Shown here piece by piece: positions 54,144-63,052 of a DNA stretch of 64,000 nt. The position numbers and the translations under genes are program-made. Numbering within the stretch: the first letter of the stretch is position 1; every line of letters begins with the position of its first letter. This DNA comes from Cupriavidus sp. AU9028 (GTDB lineage: Bacteria; Pseudomonadota; Gammaproteobacteria; Burkholderiales; Burkholderiaceae): contig NZ_JAIMCG010000007.1 in NCBI RefSeq assembly GCF_019795295.1, positions 124,001-188,000 on the forward strand. The letters are read 5' to 3'. The notes below the pieces were generated by a model. That model did no database searches. It had not been told where the DNA came from and saw nothing but the letters and a program-made list of their open reading frames with translations.

Positions 54144-54229
54144 GGAGTCGCCCGATTGTTATTGGTTTGACCGTTGCGCGAGGCACAGGCGCCGGCGGAG
54201 CCGCTCGTGGCGGGTGGCTGTTCCCGGGT

Positions 54230-54259
54230 AGTGTAAGAGTAAATTGCCGTTTGTGTGAA
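54230..54259 (-). promoter_or_regulatory. Predicted phcA promoter
   Basis: On the minus strand TTCACA (54254-54259), 18 bases and TACACT (54230-54235) can be read. The start would lie about 80 bases before the phcA ATG. The region is AT-rich compared with its surroundings. Confidence 0.5.
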
Positions 54260-54280
54260 GCGTAAGAGCCATTTTCAGCA

Positions 54281-54307
54281 CAAACAAAACCCCTCAGAAG
54301 CGGGGGT
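54281..54307 (-). terminator. Intrinsic terminator region of gapA
   Basis: On the minus strand a short ACCCC/GGGGT stem (54303-54307 with 54289-54293) with a 9-base loop is followed by TTTTGTTTG. It lies about 170 bases after the gapA stop, so a closer terminator may exist. Confidence 0.55.
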
Positions 54308-54476
54308 CATCGGCAGGGCTGCCGTATAGGGCACAAAGGGGAGGACTGACGCCGGAGAGAGAGGGACCGCTCCTTGCGAGCGGAAAGTGCCGGTCAACGG
54401 CGGCGACGCCCGGGGTGCGGCCCCCGGGGCATCGCCAGTTCCACCACCGGCGTGCGGTGGCGGAACGGAGCGCCAA

Positions 54477-55487
54477 TTACTTGGCGTTCATCAACGCAAC
54501 GGTGGTGTCCAGCATCCGGTTGGAGAAGCCCCACTCGTTGTCGTACCAGCTCGAGACCTTGACCAGATTGCCCGAGACCTTGGTCAGGGTCGCGTCGAAG
54601 GTCGACGAAGCCGGGTTGTGGTTGAAGTCGACCGACACCAGCGGCGCGGTGTTGTAGTCGAGGATGCCCTTCAGCTCGCCTTCCGAGGCCGCCTTCAGGA
54701 TCGCGTTGACTTCGTCCACGGTGGTTTCGCGGGCGGCGACGAACGACAGGTCGACCAGCGACACGTTGATGGTCGGCACGCGCACCGCGAAGCCGTCCAG
54801 CTTGCCGTTCAGCTCGGGCAGCACCAGGCCGACCGCGGCGGCGGCGCCGGTCTTGGTCGGGATCATCGACTGGGTAGCCGAGCGCGCGCGGCGCAGGTCT
54901 TCGTGGTAGACGTCGGTCAGCACCTGGTCGTTGGTGTAGGCGTGCACCGTCGTCATCAGGCCCGACACCACACCCAGCTTCTCATGCAGCGGCTTGACCA
55001 GCGGCGCCAGGCAGTTGGTGGTGCACGATGCGTTCGAGATGACCGTGTCGCTGGCCTTCAGCACGTTGTGGTTGACGCCGTAGACGATGGTCGCGTCGAC
55101 ATCCTTGCCGCCCGGGGCCGAGATGATGACCTTCTTGGCGCCGCCGGCCAGGTGGGCCGAAGCCTTTTCCTTGGTGGTGAAGAAGCCGGTGCACTCCATC
55201 ACGACGTCCACGCCCAGCTCGCCCCACGGCAGCTCGGCCGGGTTGCGGTTGGCCAGCACGCGGATCTTGTCGCCGTTGACGACCATGTAGTCGCCCTCGA
55301 CCGACACCGTGCCCGGGAACTTGCCGTGCGCGGTGTCGTATTGGGTCAGGTGGGCATTGGTCTTGGCATCGCCCAGGTCGTTGATGGCGACGATCTGGAT
55401 GTCGTGCTTCTTGCCGCCTTCGTAGTGGGCACGCAGGACATTGCGGCCGATACGGCCATAGCCGTTGATGGCAACCTTGATGGTCAT
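54477..55487 (-). CDS. gapA: Glyceraldehyde-3-phosphate dehydrogenase
   Basis: The 336-residue enzyme of glycolysis, gluconeogenesis and the Calvin cycle has the NAD motif [13 protein letters not shown] and the catalytic Cys in [13 protein letters not shown]. It follows tktA by 85 bases on the same strand, linking triose-phosphate and pentose-phosphate metabolism in one unit. Confidence 0.97.
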   Translation of the reverse strand: MTIKVAINGYGRIGRNVLRAHYEGGKKHDIQIVAINDLGDAKTNAHLTQYDTAHGKFPGTVSVEGDYMVVNGDKIRVLANRNPAELPWGELGVDVVMECTGFFTTKEKASAHLAGGAKKVIISAPGGKDVDATIVYGVNHNVLKASDTVISNASCTTNCLAPLVKPLHEKLGVVSGLMTTVHAYTNDQVLTDVYHEDLRRARSATQSMIPTKTGAAAAVGLVLPELNGKLDGFAVRVPTINVSLVDLSFVAARETTVDEVNAILKAASEGELKGILDYNTAPLVSVDFNHNPASSTFDATLTKVSGNLVKVSSWYDNEWGFSNRMLDTTVALMNAK

Positions 55488-55572
55488 GGTACGTCTCCTG
55501 AACGGGAAAGAAGAAAAGCTGCGAAGGCGGCGGGGACGCGGGACATGCCCGGCCGCCCGCTCACCCCGGAAA

Positions 55573-57603
55573 TCAGATCACGCTCTTGACGGTGTTCACG
55601 ACGTTGTCGACGGTGAACCCGAAGTGCTTGAACAATACGCCAGCCGGCGCGGATTCGCCGAAGGTGTCGATGCCGACCACCGCCTGGACCTGGTACTTCC
55701 ACCAGAAGTCGGTCACACCGGCCTCGACCGCGATGCGCGGCACGCCGGCCGGCAGCACTTCTGCCTTATATGCCACATCCTGCTTGTCGAACACGGTGGT
55801 CGAGGGCACAGAAACCACGCGCACGTGTACGCCTTCCGTTGCAAGATGCTCGGCCGCGCCCACTGCCAGCCCCACTTCCGAGCCGGTCGCCAGGATCACC
55901 GCATCCGGCTGGCCGCTGACCGGGTTGGTACCGTCGCGCAGCACGTAGCCGCCGCGCGCGATGTTGGCGCGGGTGGCATTGTCGCGCGCCTGGAACGGCA
56001 GGTTCTGGCGGCTGAAGATCAGGCAGCTCGGGCCATTGCGGCGGCGGATCGCCTCTGCCCACGCCACCGCGGTTTCGGTGGTGTCGCAGGTGCGCCAGAC
56101 GTCCATGTTGGGGATCAGGCGCAGGCTGGACACATGCTCGATCGACTGGTGGGTCGGGCCGTCCTCGCCCAGGCCGATCGAATCGTGGGTGAAGACGAAC
56201 AGCGTGCGGATCTTCATCAGCGCCGCCATGCGCAGCGCATTGCGGCTGTAGTCGGAGAAGGTCAGGAACGTGCCGCCGTACGGCAGGTAGCCGCCATGCA
56301 GCGTGATGCCGTTCATGATGGCGCTCATGCCGAACTCGCGCACGCCGTAGTTGATGTGGTTGCCCCAGGCATCCACGCGCACGGCCTTGCTGCCCGACCA
56401 GTTGGTCAGGTTCGAGCCGGTCAGGTCGGCCGAGCCGCCCAGCAGTTCCGGCAGCACCGGCGCATAGGCTTCGATCGCGTTCTGGCTGGCCTTGCGGGTG
56501 GCGATGGTTTCGGCCTTTTCCTCGCACTTGGCCAGGTAGGCCTCGACCGCGGCGTCGAATGCGCCCGGCAGGTCGCCGCGCATGCGGCGCTCGAACTCGC
56601 CCGCCTCATACGGGAAGCGCTCCGAATAGGCCTCGAACAGCGCGTTCCAGGCCTTTTCCAGCGAACCGCCGTTGGGCTTGGCGTCCCAGGCGGCGTAGAC
56701 CTCCTGCGGCAGCTCGAACGGCTCGTGGCTCCAGCCCAGCGCCTCGCGGGTGGCGACGATCTCGGTCGCGCCCAGCGGCGCGCCGTGCACGTCGTGGCCG
56801 CCTTCCTTGTTGGGCGAACCCTTGCCGATCACGGTGCGGCAGCAGATCAGCGTCGGCTTGTCGCTGGCCTTGGCCTGGGCGATGGCGGCGTCCACGGCGT
56901 TGACGTCATGGCCGTCCACCGCGCGGATCACGTTCCAGCCGTAGGCTTCGAACCGCTTCGGGGTATCGTCGGCAAACCAGTGCTCGACGTCGCCGTCGAT
57001 CGAGATGCCGTTGTCATCCCACAGTGCAATCAGCTTGTTCAGGCCCAACGTGCCGGCCAGCGAGCAGGCCTCGTGGCTGATGCCTTCCATCAGGCAGCCG
57101 TCGCCCATGAACACATAGGTGTAGTGGTTGACGATCTCGAAGCCCGGGCGGTTGAATTCCTCGCCCAGCAGCCGCTCGGCCAGCGCCATGCCGACCGCAT
57201 TGGTGATGCCCTGCCCCAGCGGACCGGTGGTGGTTTCCACGCCCGGGGTGATGCCGTATTCCGGGTGGCCGGCGGTCTTGCTGTGCAGCTGGCGGAAGTT
57301 CTTCAGCTCGGCCAGGGGCAGGTCGTAGCCGGTCAGATGCAGCAGCGCGTACAGCAGCATCGAGCCATGGCCGTTGGACAGCACGAAGCGGTCGCGGTCG
57401 GCCCACAGCGGATTGACCGGGTTATGCTTCAGATGCCGGCTCCACAGCGCAACGGCGATGTCCGCCATCCCCATCGGCATGCCGGGGTGGCCGGAATTGG
57501 CCTGCTGGACGGCGTCCATGGACAGGACACGGATCGCATTGGCCATCAGCTGCGCGGGCTGGTTGGCATGGAGGTTGGCGGCGGGATGGGCGAGGGAGGA
57601 CAT
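55573..57603 (-). CDS. tktA: Transketolase
   Basis: The 676-residue thiamine-diphosphate enzyme moves two-carbon units between sugar phosphates. It has the N-terminal [15 protein letters not shown], the TPP-binding [13 protein letters not shown] and the C-terminal pyrimidine domain ([25 protein letters not shown]). It precedes gapA. An extended -10 lies just upstream. The start could also be the ATG at residue 20. Confidence 0.97.
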   Translation of the reverse strand: MSSLAHPAANLHANQPAQLMANAIRVLSMDAVQQANSGHPGMPMGMADIAVALWSRHLKHNPVNPLWADRDRFVLSNGHGSMLLYALLHLTGYDLPLAELKNFRQLHSKTAGHPEYGITPGVETTTGPLGQGITNAVGMALAERLLGEEFNRPGFEIVNHYTYVFMGDGCLMEGISHEACSLAGTLGLNKLIALWDDNGISIDGDVEHWFADDTPKRFEAYGWNVIRAVDGHDVNAVDAAIAQAKASDKPTLICCRTVIGKGSPNKEGGHDVHGAPLGATEIVATREALGWSHEPFELPQEVYAAWDAKPNGGSLEKAWNALFEAYSERFPYEAGEFERRMRGDLPGAFDAAVEAYLAKCEEKAETIATRKASQNAIEAYAPVLPELLGGSADLTGSNLTNWSGSKAVRVDAWGNHINYGVREFGMSAIMNGITLHGGYLPYGGTFLTFSDYSRNALRMAALMKIRTLFVFTHDSIGLGEDGPTHQSIEHVSSLRLIPNMDVWRTCDTTETAVAWAEAIRRRNGPSCLIFSRQNLPFQARDNATRANIARGGYVLRDGTNPVSGQPDAVILATGSEVGLAVGAAEHLATEGVHVRVVSVPSTTVFDKQDVAYKAEVLPAGVPRIAVEAGVTDFWWKYQVQAVVGIDTFGESAPAGVLFKHFGFTVDNVVNTVKSVI

Positions 57604-57634
57604 GCGGCGGGACAGTGACGGCGGGAAAACCGCG

Positions 57635-57643
57635 ATTTTACCA
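57635..57643 (-). promoter_or_regulatory. Extended -10 promoter of tktA
   Basis: On the minus strand TGGTAAAAT stands 32 bases before the tktA ATG. The same nine bases form the predicted purB promoter, so this extended -10 may be common for housekeeping genes here. Confidence 0.5.
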
Positions 57644-57803
57644 GATCAGGGCGGCGTTTCCGGCGCTGCCCCCGGCATCTCGAGGCGCACTTCAGGTGGC
57701 GCCGGCAGCGTGTCACGGCGCTGCGGCGGACCGCCGGGGTTGCCGTGATATGCTCGCCCGAGCGCCGCAGGCCAGTCCCGCGGCCGATGCGCAGGAGACC
57801 ATC

Positions 57804-58250
57804 ATGACGAGACCGGCCAATACGCCATGGCTGACGCCCTATCTGATCGTCAGCGACGGGCGCAACGCCCTTGATTTCTATGCCCGCGCCTTCGGTTTCG
57901 CGCCGGGCGACGTGGTCGACGAAAACGGCGTGCCCACGCACGCCGAGATGTACTACAAGGGCGAACGGATCGTGATGTTCGCGCCCGAAGGCGCGTGGGG
58001 CAGTACGGCGCGCACGCCGCGCTCGACCGGCGTCGAATGCCCGCAGACCTTCTACCTGTACTGCGACGACGTGGACGCGATGCACGAGCGCGCGGTCGCG
58101 GCCGGGGCGATCAGCCGGATGGCGCCGGCCGACCAGTTCTGGGGCGACCGCTACTGCATGGTGGAAGACCCGGACGGCTACCGCTGGGGCTTCGCCAGCC
58201 CGCTCGACGCCCAGGGCCAATCGTCGCCCGCTTCCGCGCCCGCCGCCTGA
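57804..58250 (+). CDS. VOC-family protein (glyoxalase/PhnB-like)
   Basis: The 148-residue protein is a vicinal-oxygen-chelate fold with LTPYLIVSDGRNALDFYARAFG at the start and the C-terminal VEDPDGYRWGFA. It resembles PhnB-type proteins of unknown substrate. ATG 57804 follows GGAGACC. It is 18 bases upstream of rsmE and divergent from tktA. Confidence 0.88.
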   Translation: MTRPANTPWLTPYLIVSDGRNALDFYARAFGFAPGDVVDENGVPTHAEMYYKGERIVMFAPEGAWGSTARTPRSTGVECPQTFYLYCDDVDAMHERAVAAGAISRMAPADQFWGDRYCMVEDPDGYRWGFASPLDAQGQSSPASAPAA

Positions 58251-58268
58251 TTTCTCGCCACACCCTCG

Positions 58269-59012
58269 ATGCCACCCCGCTTTTTTGTCGATACGCCGCT
58301 GCAGGCGGAAAGTTCGCTGTCCTTGCCCGACACCGTCGTGCGCCATATCCAGGTGCTGCGGCTGGCCCCGGGCGACGCCATCACCCTCTTCGACGGACAG
58401 GGCGGCAGCCACCCGGCGACGCTTGCCGACCTGGGCAAGCGCCACGCCGTCGCGCAGGTCGGTCCCCGCCGCGACGAGGAATGCGAGCCGCCCTTCCGCG
58501 TCACGCTGGCGCAGGGTATCGCGGGCGGCGACAAGATGGACTGGCTGATCGAGAAGGCCGTGGAGCTGGGCGTGGCGGCCATCGTGCCGCTGCAGACCGC
58601 GCGCGCGGTGGTGCGGCTCTCCGGGGAGCGGGCGCAGAAACGCCAGGCCCACTGGCAGGCGCTGGTGCGCGCCGCGTGCGAGCAGTGCGGCCGCAACCGG
58701 GTGCCCGAGGTGGCGGCGGTGCGGGGGATGGAAGAATGGCTGCGCGCCCTGCCACGCGAGGGGGAGCGCCTGCTGGTATCGCCGCGCGCTGCTGCGTCGC
58801 TGGTCACGCTGGCCGCCGAGCGCCGCCAGCGCTGGTTGTCGGGCGAGCTGACGCTACTGATCGGACCCGAGGGGGGCCTGTCGCCAGAAGAAGAGGACGC
58901 CGCGCTCGCACACGGCTTCACCGCCGCCTCGCTGGGCCCGCGCATCCTGCGCACCGAGACCGCCGGGCTGGCCTGCCTCGCCGCCCTCAACGCGCTGCTG
59001 GGCGGCTTCTGA
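58269..59012 (+). CDS. rsmE: 16S rRNA (uracil-1498-N3)-methyltransferase
   Basis: The 247-residue SPOUT-type methyltransferase has the N-terminal PUA-like part (PPRFFVDTPL, HIQVLRLAPGD), QGIAGGDKMDWLIEKAVELGV, and the knot motifs LLIGPEGGLSPEE and LGPRILRTETA. It modifies U1498 in the decoding centre. It is followed by a two-way hairpin. Confidence 0.95.
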   Translation: MPPRFFVDTPLQAESSLSLPDTVVRHIQVLRLAPGDAITLFDGQGGSHPATLADLGKRHAVAQVGPRRDEECEPPFRVTLAQGIAGGDKMDWLIEKAVELGVAAIVPLQTARAVVRLSGERAQKRQAHWQALVRAACEQCGRNRVPEVAAVRGMEEWLRALPREGERLLVSPRAAASLVTLAAERRQRWLSGELTLLIGPEGGLSPEEEDAALAHGFTAASLGPRILRTETAGLACLAALNALLGGF

Positions 59013-59017
59013 GCGCA

Positions 59018-59047
59018 ATGCGCCGGTGCAGGTCATGCGCCGGTGCA
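59018..59047. repeat. Direct repeat of 13 bp behind rsmE
   Basis: ATGCGCCGGTGCA occurs at 59018-59030 and again at 59035-59047, just before the terminator. Probably a local duplication. Confidence 0.75.
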
Positions 59048-59054
59048 AATGACA

Positions 59055-59076
59055 AAGGCCCGCGGCAGCGGGCCTT
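59055..59076. terminator. Terminator between rsmE and the barstar-like gene
   Basis: Nine-base perfect arms (59055-59063 and 59068-59076) with a 4-base loop lie between convergent genes. T-rich sequence follows on both strands, weakly on the plus strand. Confidence 0.7.
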
Positions 59077-59100
59077 CTGGTTGACGCGATGTCGGCGGTA

Positions 59101-59709
59101 TCAGGCGAACGAGTAGAACACGCGGAACTGCACGCGGCGCTCGGCCCAGAATTCGGCGGCGTCCCGGAACACGTCCAGCAGCGTCTCGCGCGCTTCCTTG
59201 TCGAACTTCTGCGCGACCGGCAGCCCTTCCAGCACGATGACGAAGCCCGGCTGCGCGCCGGCCTTGTGGATCAGGTCGGTCAGGCAATCGGACAGTGCGT
59301 CGTAGTTCTTGCCGAAGTGCTTCGGGAACAGGAACGCGGTCGCGATCGTCTCCAGGACCTCGTTCTTGCTGGCGCACTGCGCGCAGTTGGCATACAGGAA
59401 ATGCTGGCCGAGATCGGCAGCGGCCTGGGCCAGCTCGGGTACGCGGAAGGCGCGGATCGACTGGACGATATTCGGGCGAACGGTGCGGAACAGGGCCAGC
59501 GCAGCTTCCCTGCCGCACGGGATCTGATTCCCGGTATCGCATGGGGACGCCGGGGGAAGCCTGTTCTGCGCGACCTCGTAGCGGGGCATCATCAGCACAC
59601 TGTCATAGAGATTCTGGGCATGTTGCTGTGCCCGGTGCCAGCCATCTCCGGCGCCGCGCTCTTCGCGGGCGGCAAGGGCGTCGCCCAATCCGAAAATGTC
59701 AGTCATCAT
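59101..59709 (-). CDS. Barstar-family ribonuclease inhibitor with N-terminal extension
   Basis: The C-terminal half of this 202-residue protein has barstar features: FPKHFGKNYDALSDCLTDL and a C-terminal strand ending in FRVFYSF. Barstar blocks barnase-type RNases by covering the active site. The first roughly 85 residues are an extension not found in classical barstar (about 90 residues). A Cys-x2-Cys pair (NCAQC) lies near the start of the domain. It overlaps the secreted RNase gene by ATGA, so inhibitor and enzyme are made together. Confidence 0.82.
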   Translation of the reverse strand: MMTDIFGLGDALAAREERGAGDGWHRAQQHAQNLYDSVLMMPRYEVAQNRLPPASPCDTGNQIPCGREAALALFRTVRPNIVQSIRAFRVPELAQAAADLGQHFLYANCAQCASKNEVLETIATAFLFPKHFGKNYDALSDCLTDLIHKAGAQPGFVIVLEGLPVAQKFDKEARETLLDVFRDAAEFWAERRVQFRVFYSFA

Positions 59710-60140
59710 CTGGTTATCCGTTTGAAGCTGTTGTAGTGGTCTTCCGTGTAATAGCAGTCATCGACCATCCGCTGGGGGCCGCCGCAGACGATGCGCTTCG
59801 GCCCACGGCTGCGGCTGTTCGGCTTGGCCACCGTGTACTCGCGGTAGTAGCCACGAGGCTTGCGGGGCAGCAGGCGCTCGTAGTTGCCAAAGCGCGTCCC
59901 GTCCTTCGCATAGGGAAACGGACCGCCCGACTCGATGCGCTGCAGTGTCACACGGGCCTCGTTGGGCAGGCGCTGCTCGGCAATGGTTCCCATGCCGTCG
60001 AGCAGGACCGGGGGCCCCTCCCGTGCGGCGGCAGGCTGCGCCGGTTGCAGCAACGCCACGGCCATTGCCAGTCCCGATGCCACCCTCGCGATCCAGCCCA
60101 GCGGGCTCTTCCCTGCCCGGGCGCCCGCGGCGCGGTTCAT
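59706..60140 (-). CDS. Secreted barnase/RNase N1-type ribonuclease
   Basis: The 144-residue protein has a signal peptide (MNRAAGARAGK... cut near PAAA) and a mature part of about 105 residues, the size of microbial guanyl-specific RNases. The C-terminal segment with RIVCGG and CYYTEDHYNSFKRI resembles the barnase/RNase Sa C-terminus, with the His as a likely catalytic residue; the Glu base is less certain. Two Cys residues may form a disulfide. Another in-frame ATG lies at 60197. It is the first gene of an enzyme-inhibitor pair. Confidence 0.78.
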   Translation of the reverse strand: MNRAAGARAGKSPLGWIARVASGLAMAVALLQPAQPAAAREGPPVLLDGMGTIAEQRLPNEARVTLQRIESGGPFPYAKDGTRFGNYERLLPRKPRGYYREYTVAKPNSRSRGPKRIVCGGPQRMVDDCYYTEDHYNSFKRITR

Positions 60141-60479
60141 CGGAGCGCCGGCCTCGCCATGCGTTGCGGCGGCTCGCACCGGGATCCACTGCGTCATGCG
60201 GTCATTCAAGGTGATCGGCGAAACCCAGGGTCTGGTAACGGAACACTGCGGGAAGCCTCTGTGCGAAGCTTCTGCGTCAGGACCGCGTCGTGGCGGCATG
60301 CAGGCGGATCGGACCGCTGCTTCGAAGGCGGTAGGTTACGCGCTTGCTTGGGATTAATCAATCCCTGCCCCAGCCAGAAGACCGAAAGCGCTGTCCTTTC
60401 AAGGGGTTAAGCGAGAGTATGCGCTCACAAACGCCAGCGCCGGGGATCGAAAAAGCCGGGCGGACCCGGCTTTTTTCCC
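60141..60479. other. Gene-free RNase/maeB gap
   Basis: This 339-bp region holds the maeB terminator at its right end, a small palindrome GGGATTAATCAATCCC (60350-60365) and a possible RNase promoter on the minus strand (TTGATT at 60356-60361, 17 bases, TAACCT at 60333-60338). No gene is evident. Confidence 0.5.
60450..60476. terminator. Intrinsic terminator behind maeB
   Basis: An 11-bp perfect stem (60450-60460 with 60465-60475, 4-base loop) is flanked by A5 and T6. On the minus strand it ends with a T-run right after the maeB stop; it can work in both directions. Confidence 0.92.
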
Positions 60480-62804
60480 TCAGAACTTGGCGGCGGCGTC
60501 CACCACCACCAGCGACGTCATATTGACGATCCGTCGCACCGTGGCGGACGGCGTCAGGATATGCACCGGCGCCTTGACCCCCAGCAGGATCGGACCGATG
60601 GCAACGTTGTTGCCGGCCGCGGCCTTGAGCAGGTTGTACGACACGTTGGCCGCGTCGATGTTCGGGCAGACCAGCAGATTGGCCTCTCCCTTCAGGGTGC
60701 TGTCCGGCACCAGCTGGTCGCGCAGCTTCTGGTCCAGCGCGCAGTCGCCGTGCATCTCGCCGTCGACTTCCAGCTCGGGCGCCCGCTCGCGCAGGATGGC
60801 CAGCGTGTCGCGCATCTTCTGCGCCGACGGCGCTTCCGAGGAGCCGAAGTTGGAGTGCGACAGCAGCGCGACCTTGGGCTCGATGCCGAAGCGCTTGAGC
60901 TCCTCGGCTGCCATCAGCGTGATTTCCGCCAGTTGCGGCGCGGTCGGGTCGATATTGACGTGGGTATCGACCAGGAAGATCTGGCGGCCCGGCAGCACCA
61001 GGCCGTTCATCGCCGCATAGACCTCGTTGGTGCCGCCCAGCACCTGGTCGATATAGCGCAGGTGCGCGGCGGTATTGCTGACGGTGCCACAGATCATGCC
61101 GTCCGCCTCGCCCTTGTGCACCAGCATCGCGCCGATCAGCGTGGTGCGGCGGCGCATTTCCAGCCGCGCGTACTGCGGCGTGACGCCCTTGCGGGCCATC
61201 ATCCGGTAGTAGGCATCCGAATAGTCGCGGAAGCGCGGATCGTTCTCGGGGTTCACCACGGTGAAATCGACGTCCATGCGCAGGCGCAGGCCGAAGCGTT
61301 CGATGCGATGCGCCAGCACCGCCGGGCGGCCGATCAGGATGGGATTCGCCAGCTTCTCGTCGACGATCACCTGCACCGCGCGCAGCACGCGCTCTTCCTC
61401 GCCCTCGGCGAAGACGATGCGCTTCTTCTCCATCGGCACCTTGCGGGCGGCCGCGTAGATCGGCTTCATCAGCGTGCCGGAGTGGTAGACGAACTGCTGC
61501 AGCTGTTCGCGGTAGGCGTCCATGTCCTCGATCGGACGGGATGCCACGCCGGACTCCATCGCCGCCTTGGCCACCGCCGGCGCGACCTTGACGATCAGGC
61601 GCGGGTCGAACGGCTTGGGAATCAGGTACTCCGGACCGAACGACAGGTCCTGGATACCGTAGGCGGTGGCGACGATGTCGCTCTGCTCCTGCCGCGCCAG
61701 CTCGGCGACCGCATGCGCGGCGGCGACTTCCATCTCCTTGGTGATGGTGGTCGCGCCGACGTCCAGTGCCCCGCGGAAGATGAACGGGAAGCACAGCACG
61801 TTGTTGACCTGGTTCGGGTAGTCGGTGCGGCCGGTGGCGATCACCGCATCCGGGCGCACTTCCTTGACCAGTTCCGGCATGATTTCCGGGTTGGGATTGG
61901 CCAGCGCCAGCACCAGCGGCTTGTCGGCCATGCGCTGCACCATGTCCTGCTTGAGCACGCCGGCGGCGGACAGGCCCAGGAAGATGTCGGCGCCGTCGAT
62001 CACTTCGGCCAGCTTGCGCTTGTCGGTGTTCTGGGCGAAACGGGCCTTGTCCGGGTCCATCAGTTCGGTGCGGCCTTCGTAGACCACGCCGGCCAGGTCC
62101 GTCACCCAGATGTTCTGGCGCGGCAGGCCGAGGTCCACCAGCAGTTCGAGGCAGGCCAGTGCCGCGGCGCCCGCGCCGGAGGCCACCAGCTTGACGTTGG
62201 CGATGTCCTTGCCGACCACCTTCAGGCCGTTGATCACCGCGGCGCCGACCACGATCGCCGTGCCGTGCTGGTCGTCGTGGAAGACCGGGATCTTCATCCG
62301 CTTGCGCAGCTCGCGCTCGACGTAGAAGCACTCGGGCGCCTTGATATCTTCCAGGTTGATGCCGCCGAAGGTCGGCTCCAGCGAGGCGATGATGTCGACC
62401 AGCTTCTGCGGGTCCTTCTCGTCGATCTCGATGTCGAACACATCGATGCCGGCGAACTTCTTGAACAGGCCGCCCTTGCCTTCCATCACCGGCTTGGACG
62501 CGGCCGGGCCGATGTCGCCCAGGCCCAGCACCGCGGTACCGTTGGTAATCACGGCGACCAGGTTGCCGCGCGAGGTATAGCGGAAGGAATTGGCCGGATC
62601 GGCGACGATCTCCTCGCAGGCTGCCGCCACGCCGGGCGAATACGCCAGGGCCAGGTCGCGCTGGTTGGACAGCGGCTTGGTCGGCATCACCGAGATCTTG
62701 CCCGGGGTGGGAAACTCGTGGTACTCCAGCGCGGCCTTGCGCAGCGCCTCGCGCTGCTGCTGCTTCAGGTCGTCTGGGGACATGGGCTGCTGGGGATTGG
62801 TCAT
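60480..62804 (-). CDS. maeB: NADP-dependent malic enzyme, MaeB type (malic enzyme-phosphotransacetylase fusion)
   Basis: The 774-residue enzyme turns malate into pyruvate, CO2 and NADPH. The N-terminal roughly 440 residues form the malic domain ([43 protein letters not shown]). The C-terminal part is a phosphotransacetylase-like domain that in MaeB proteins binds acetyl-CoA as a regulator and lacks catalysis. It is divergent from thiL, and a perfect dyad overlaps its promoter. Confidence 0.95.
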   Translation of the reverse strand: MTNPQQPMSPDDLKQQQREALRKAALEYHEFPTPGKISVMPTKPLSNQRDLALAYSPGVAAACEEIVADPANSFRYTSRGNLVAVITNGTAVLGLGDIGPAASKPVMEGKGGLFKKFAGIDVFDIEIDEKDPQKLVDIIASLEPTFGGINLEDIKAPECFYVERELRKRMKIPVFHDDQHGTAIVVGAAVINGLKVVGKDIANVKLVASGAGAAALACLELLVDLGLPRQNIWVTDLAGVVYEGRTELMDPDKARFAQNTDKRKLAEVIDGADIFLGLSAAGVLKQDMVQRMADKPLVLALANPNPEIMPELVKEVRPDAVIATGRTDYPNQVNNVLCFPFIFRGALDVGATTITKEMEVAAAHAVAELARQEQSDIVATAYGIQDLSFGPEYLIPKPFDPRLIVKVAPAVAKAAMESGVASRPIEDMDAYREQLQQFVYHSGTLMKPIYAAARKVPMEKKRIVFAEGEEERVLRAVQVIVDEKLANPILIGRPAVLAHRIERFGLRLRMDVDFTVVNPENDPRFRDYSDAYYRMMARKGVTPQYARLEMRRRTTLIGAMLVHKGEADGMICGTVSNTAAHLRYIDQVLGGTNEVYAAMNGLVLPGRQIFLVDTHVNIDPTAPQLAEITLMAAEELKRFGIEPKVALLSHSNFGSSEAPSAQKMRDTLAILRERAPELEVDGEMHGDCALDQKLRDQLVPDSTLKGEANLLVCPNIDAANVSYNLLKAAAGNNVAIGPILLGVKAPVHILTPSATVRRIVNMTSLVVVDAAAKF

Positions 62805-62899
62805 CGGCGCATCTTCCGGTCTGTGAAGCCGTGTAGGCGTGGGAGACAGCGGCGGCCCGGCTGCCGCTATTCTCTGAATTCTCGAAATCAGGGGTGAAT

Positions 62900-62929
62900 T
62901 TTATATTGTGAAATTTTATTTCACAATAA
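62900..62929 (-). promoter_or_regulatory. maeB promoter with an embedded perfect 25-bp operator
   Basis: On the minus strand TTATTG (62924-62929), 18 bases and TATAAA (62900-62905) form the promoter. The perfect dyad TATTGTGAAAT-TTT-ATTTCACAATA (62904-62928) fills the space between them. A repressor bound there would shut maeB. The regulator is unknown; GntR- and XRE-type carbon regulators use dyads of this kind. Confidence 0.65.
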
Positions 62930-63052
62930 GCGTTTTACGCGAGGCAGCTTTGCCTTTCGGTACAATATCGCGGTCCGCGGCGAGAGCAAAATCCCCTGCG
63001 CATCTCCGCGCCGACGGGGCCGCACCGAGTCCGCCGTACCTTCATAGTCATC

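Larger units (their letters stand above)
54144..54476. other. Gene-free phcA/gapA gap
   Basis: This 333-bp stretch holds a predicted phcA promoter (54230-54259) and the gapA terminator (54281-54307). I see no gene in the rest. Confidence 0.65.

Noticed and set aside
60350-60365. GGGATTAATCAATCCC as an operator of the RNase gene
   Set aside because: Arms are only 6 bp and the overlapping promoter is weak (3 of 6 at the -10); too little evidence for a separate regulatory call.
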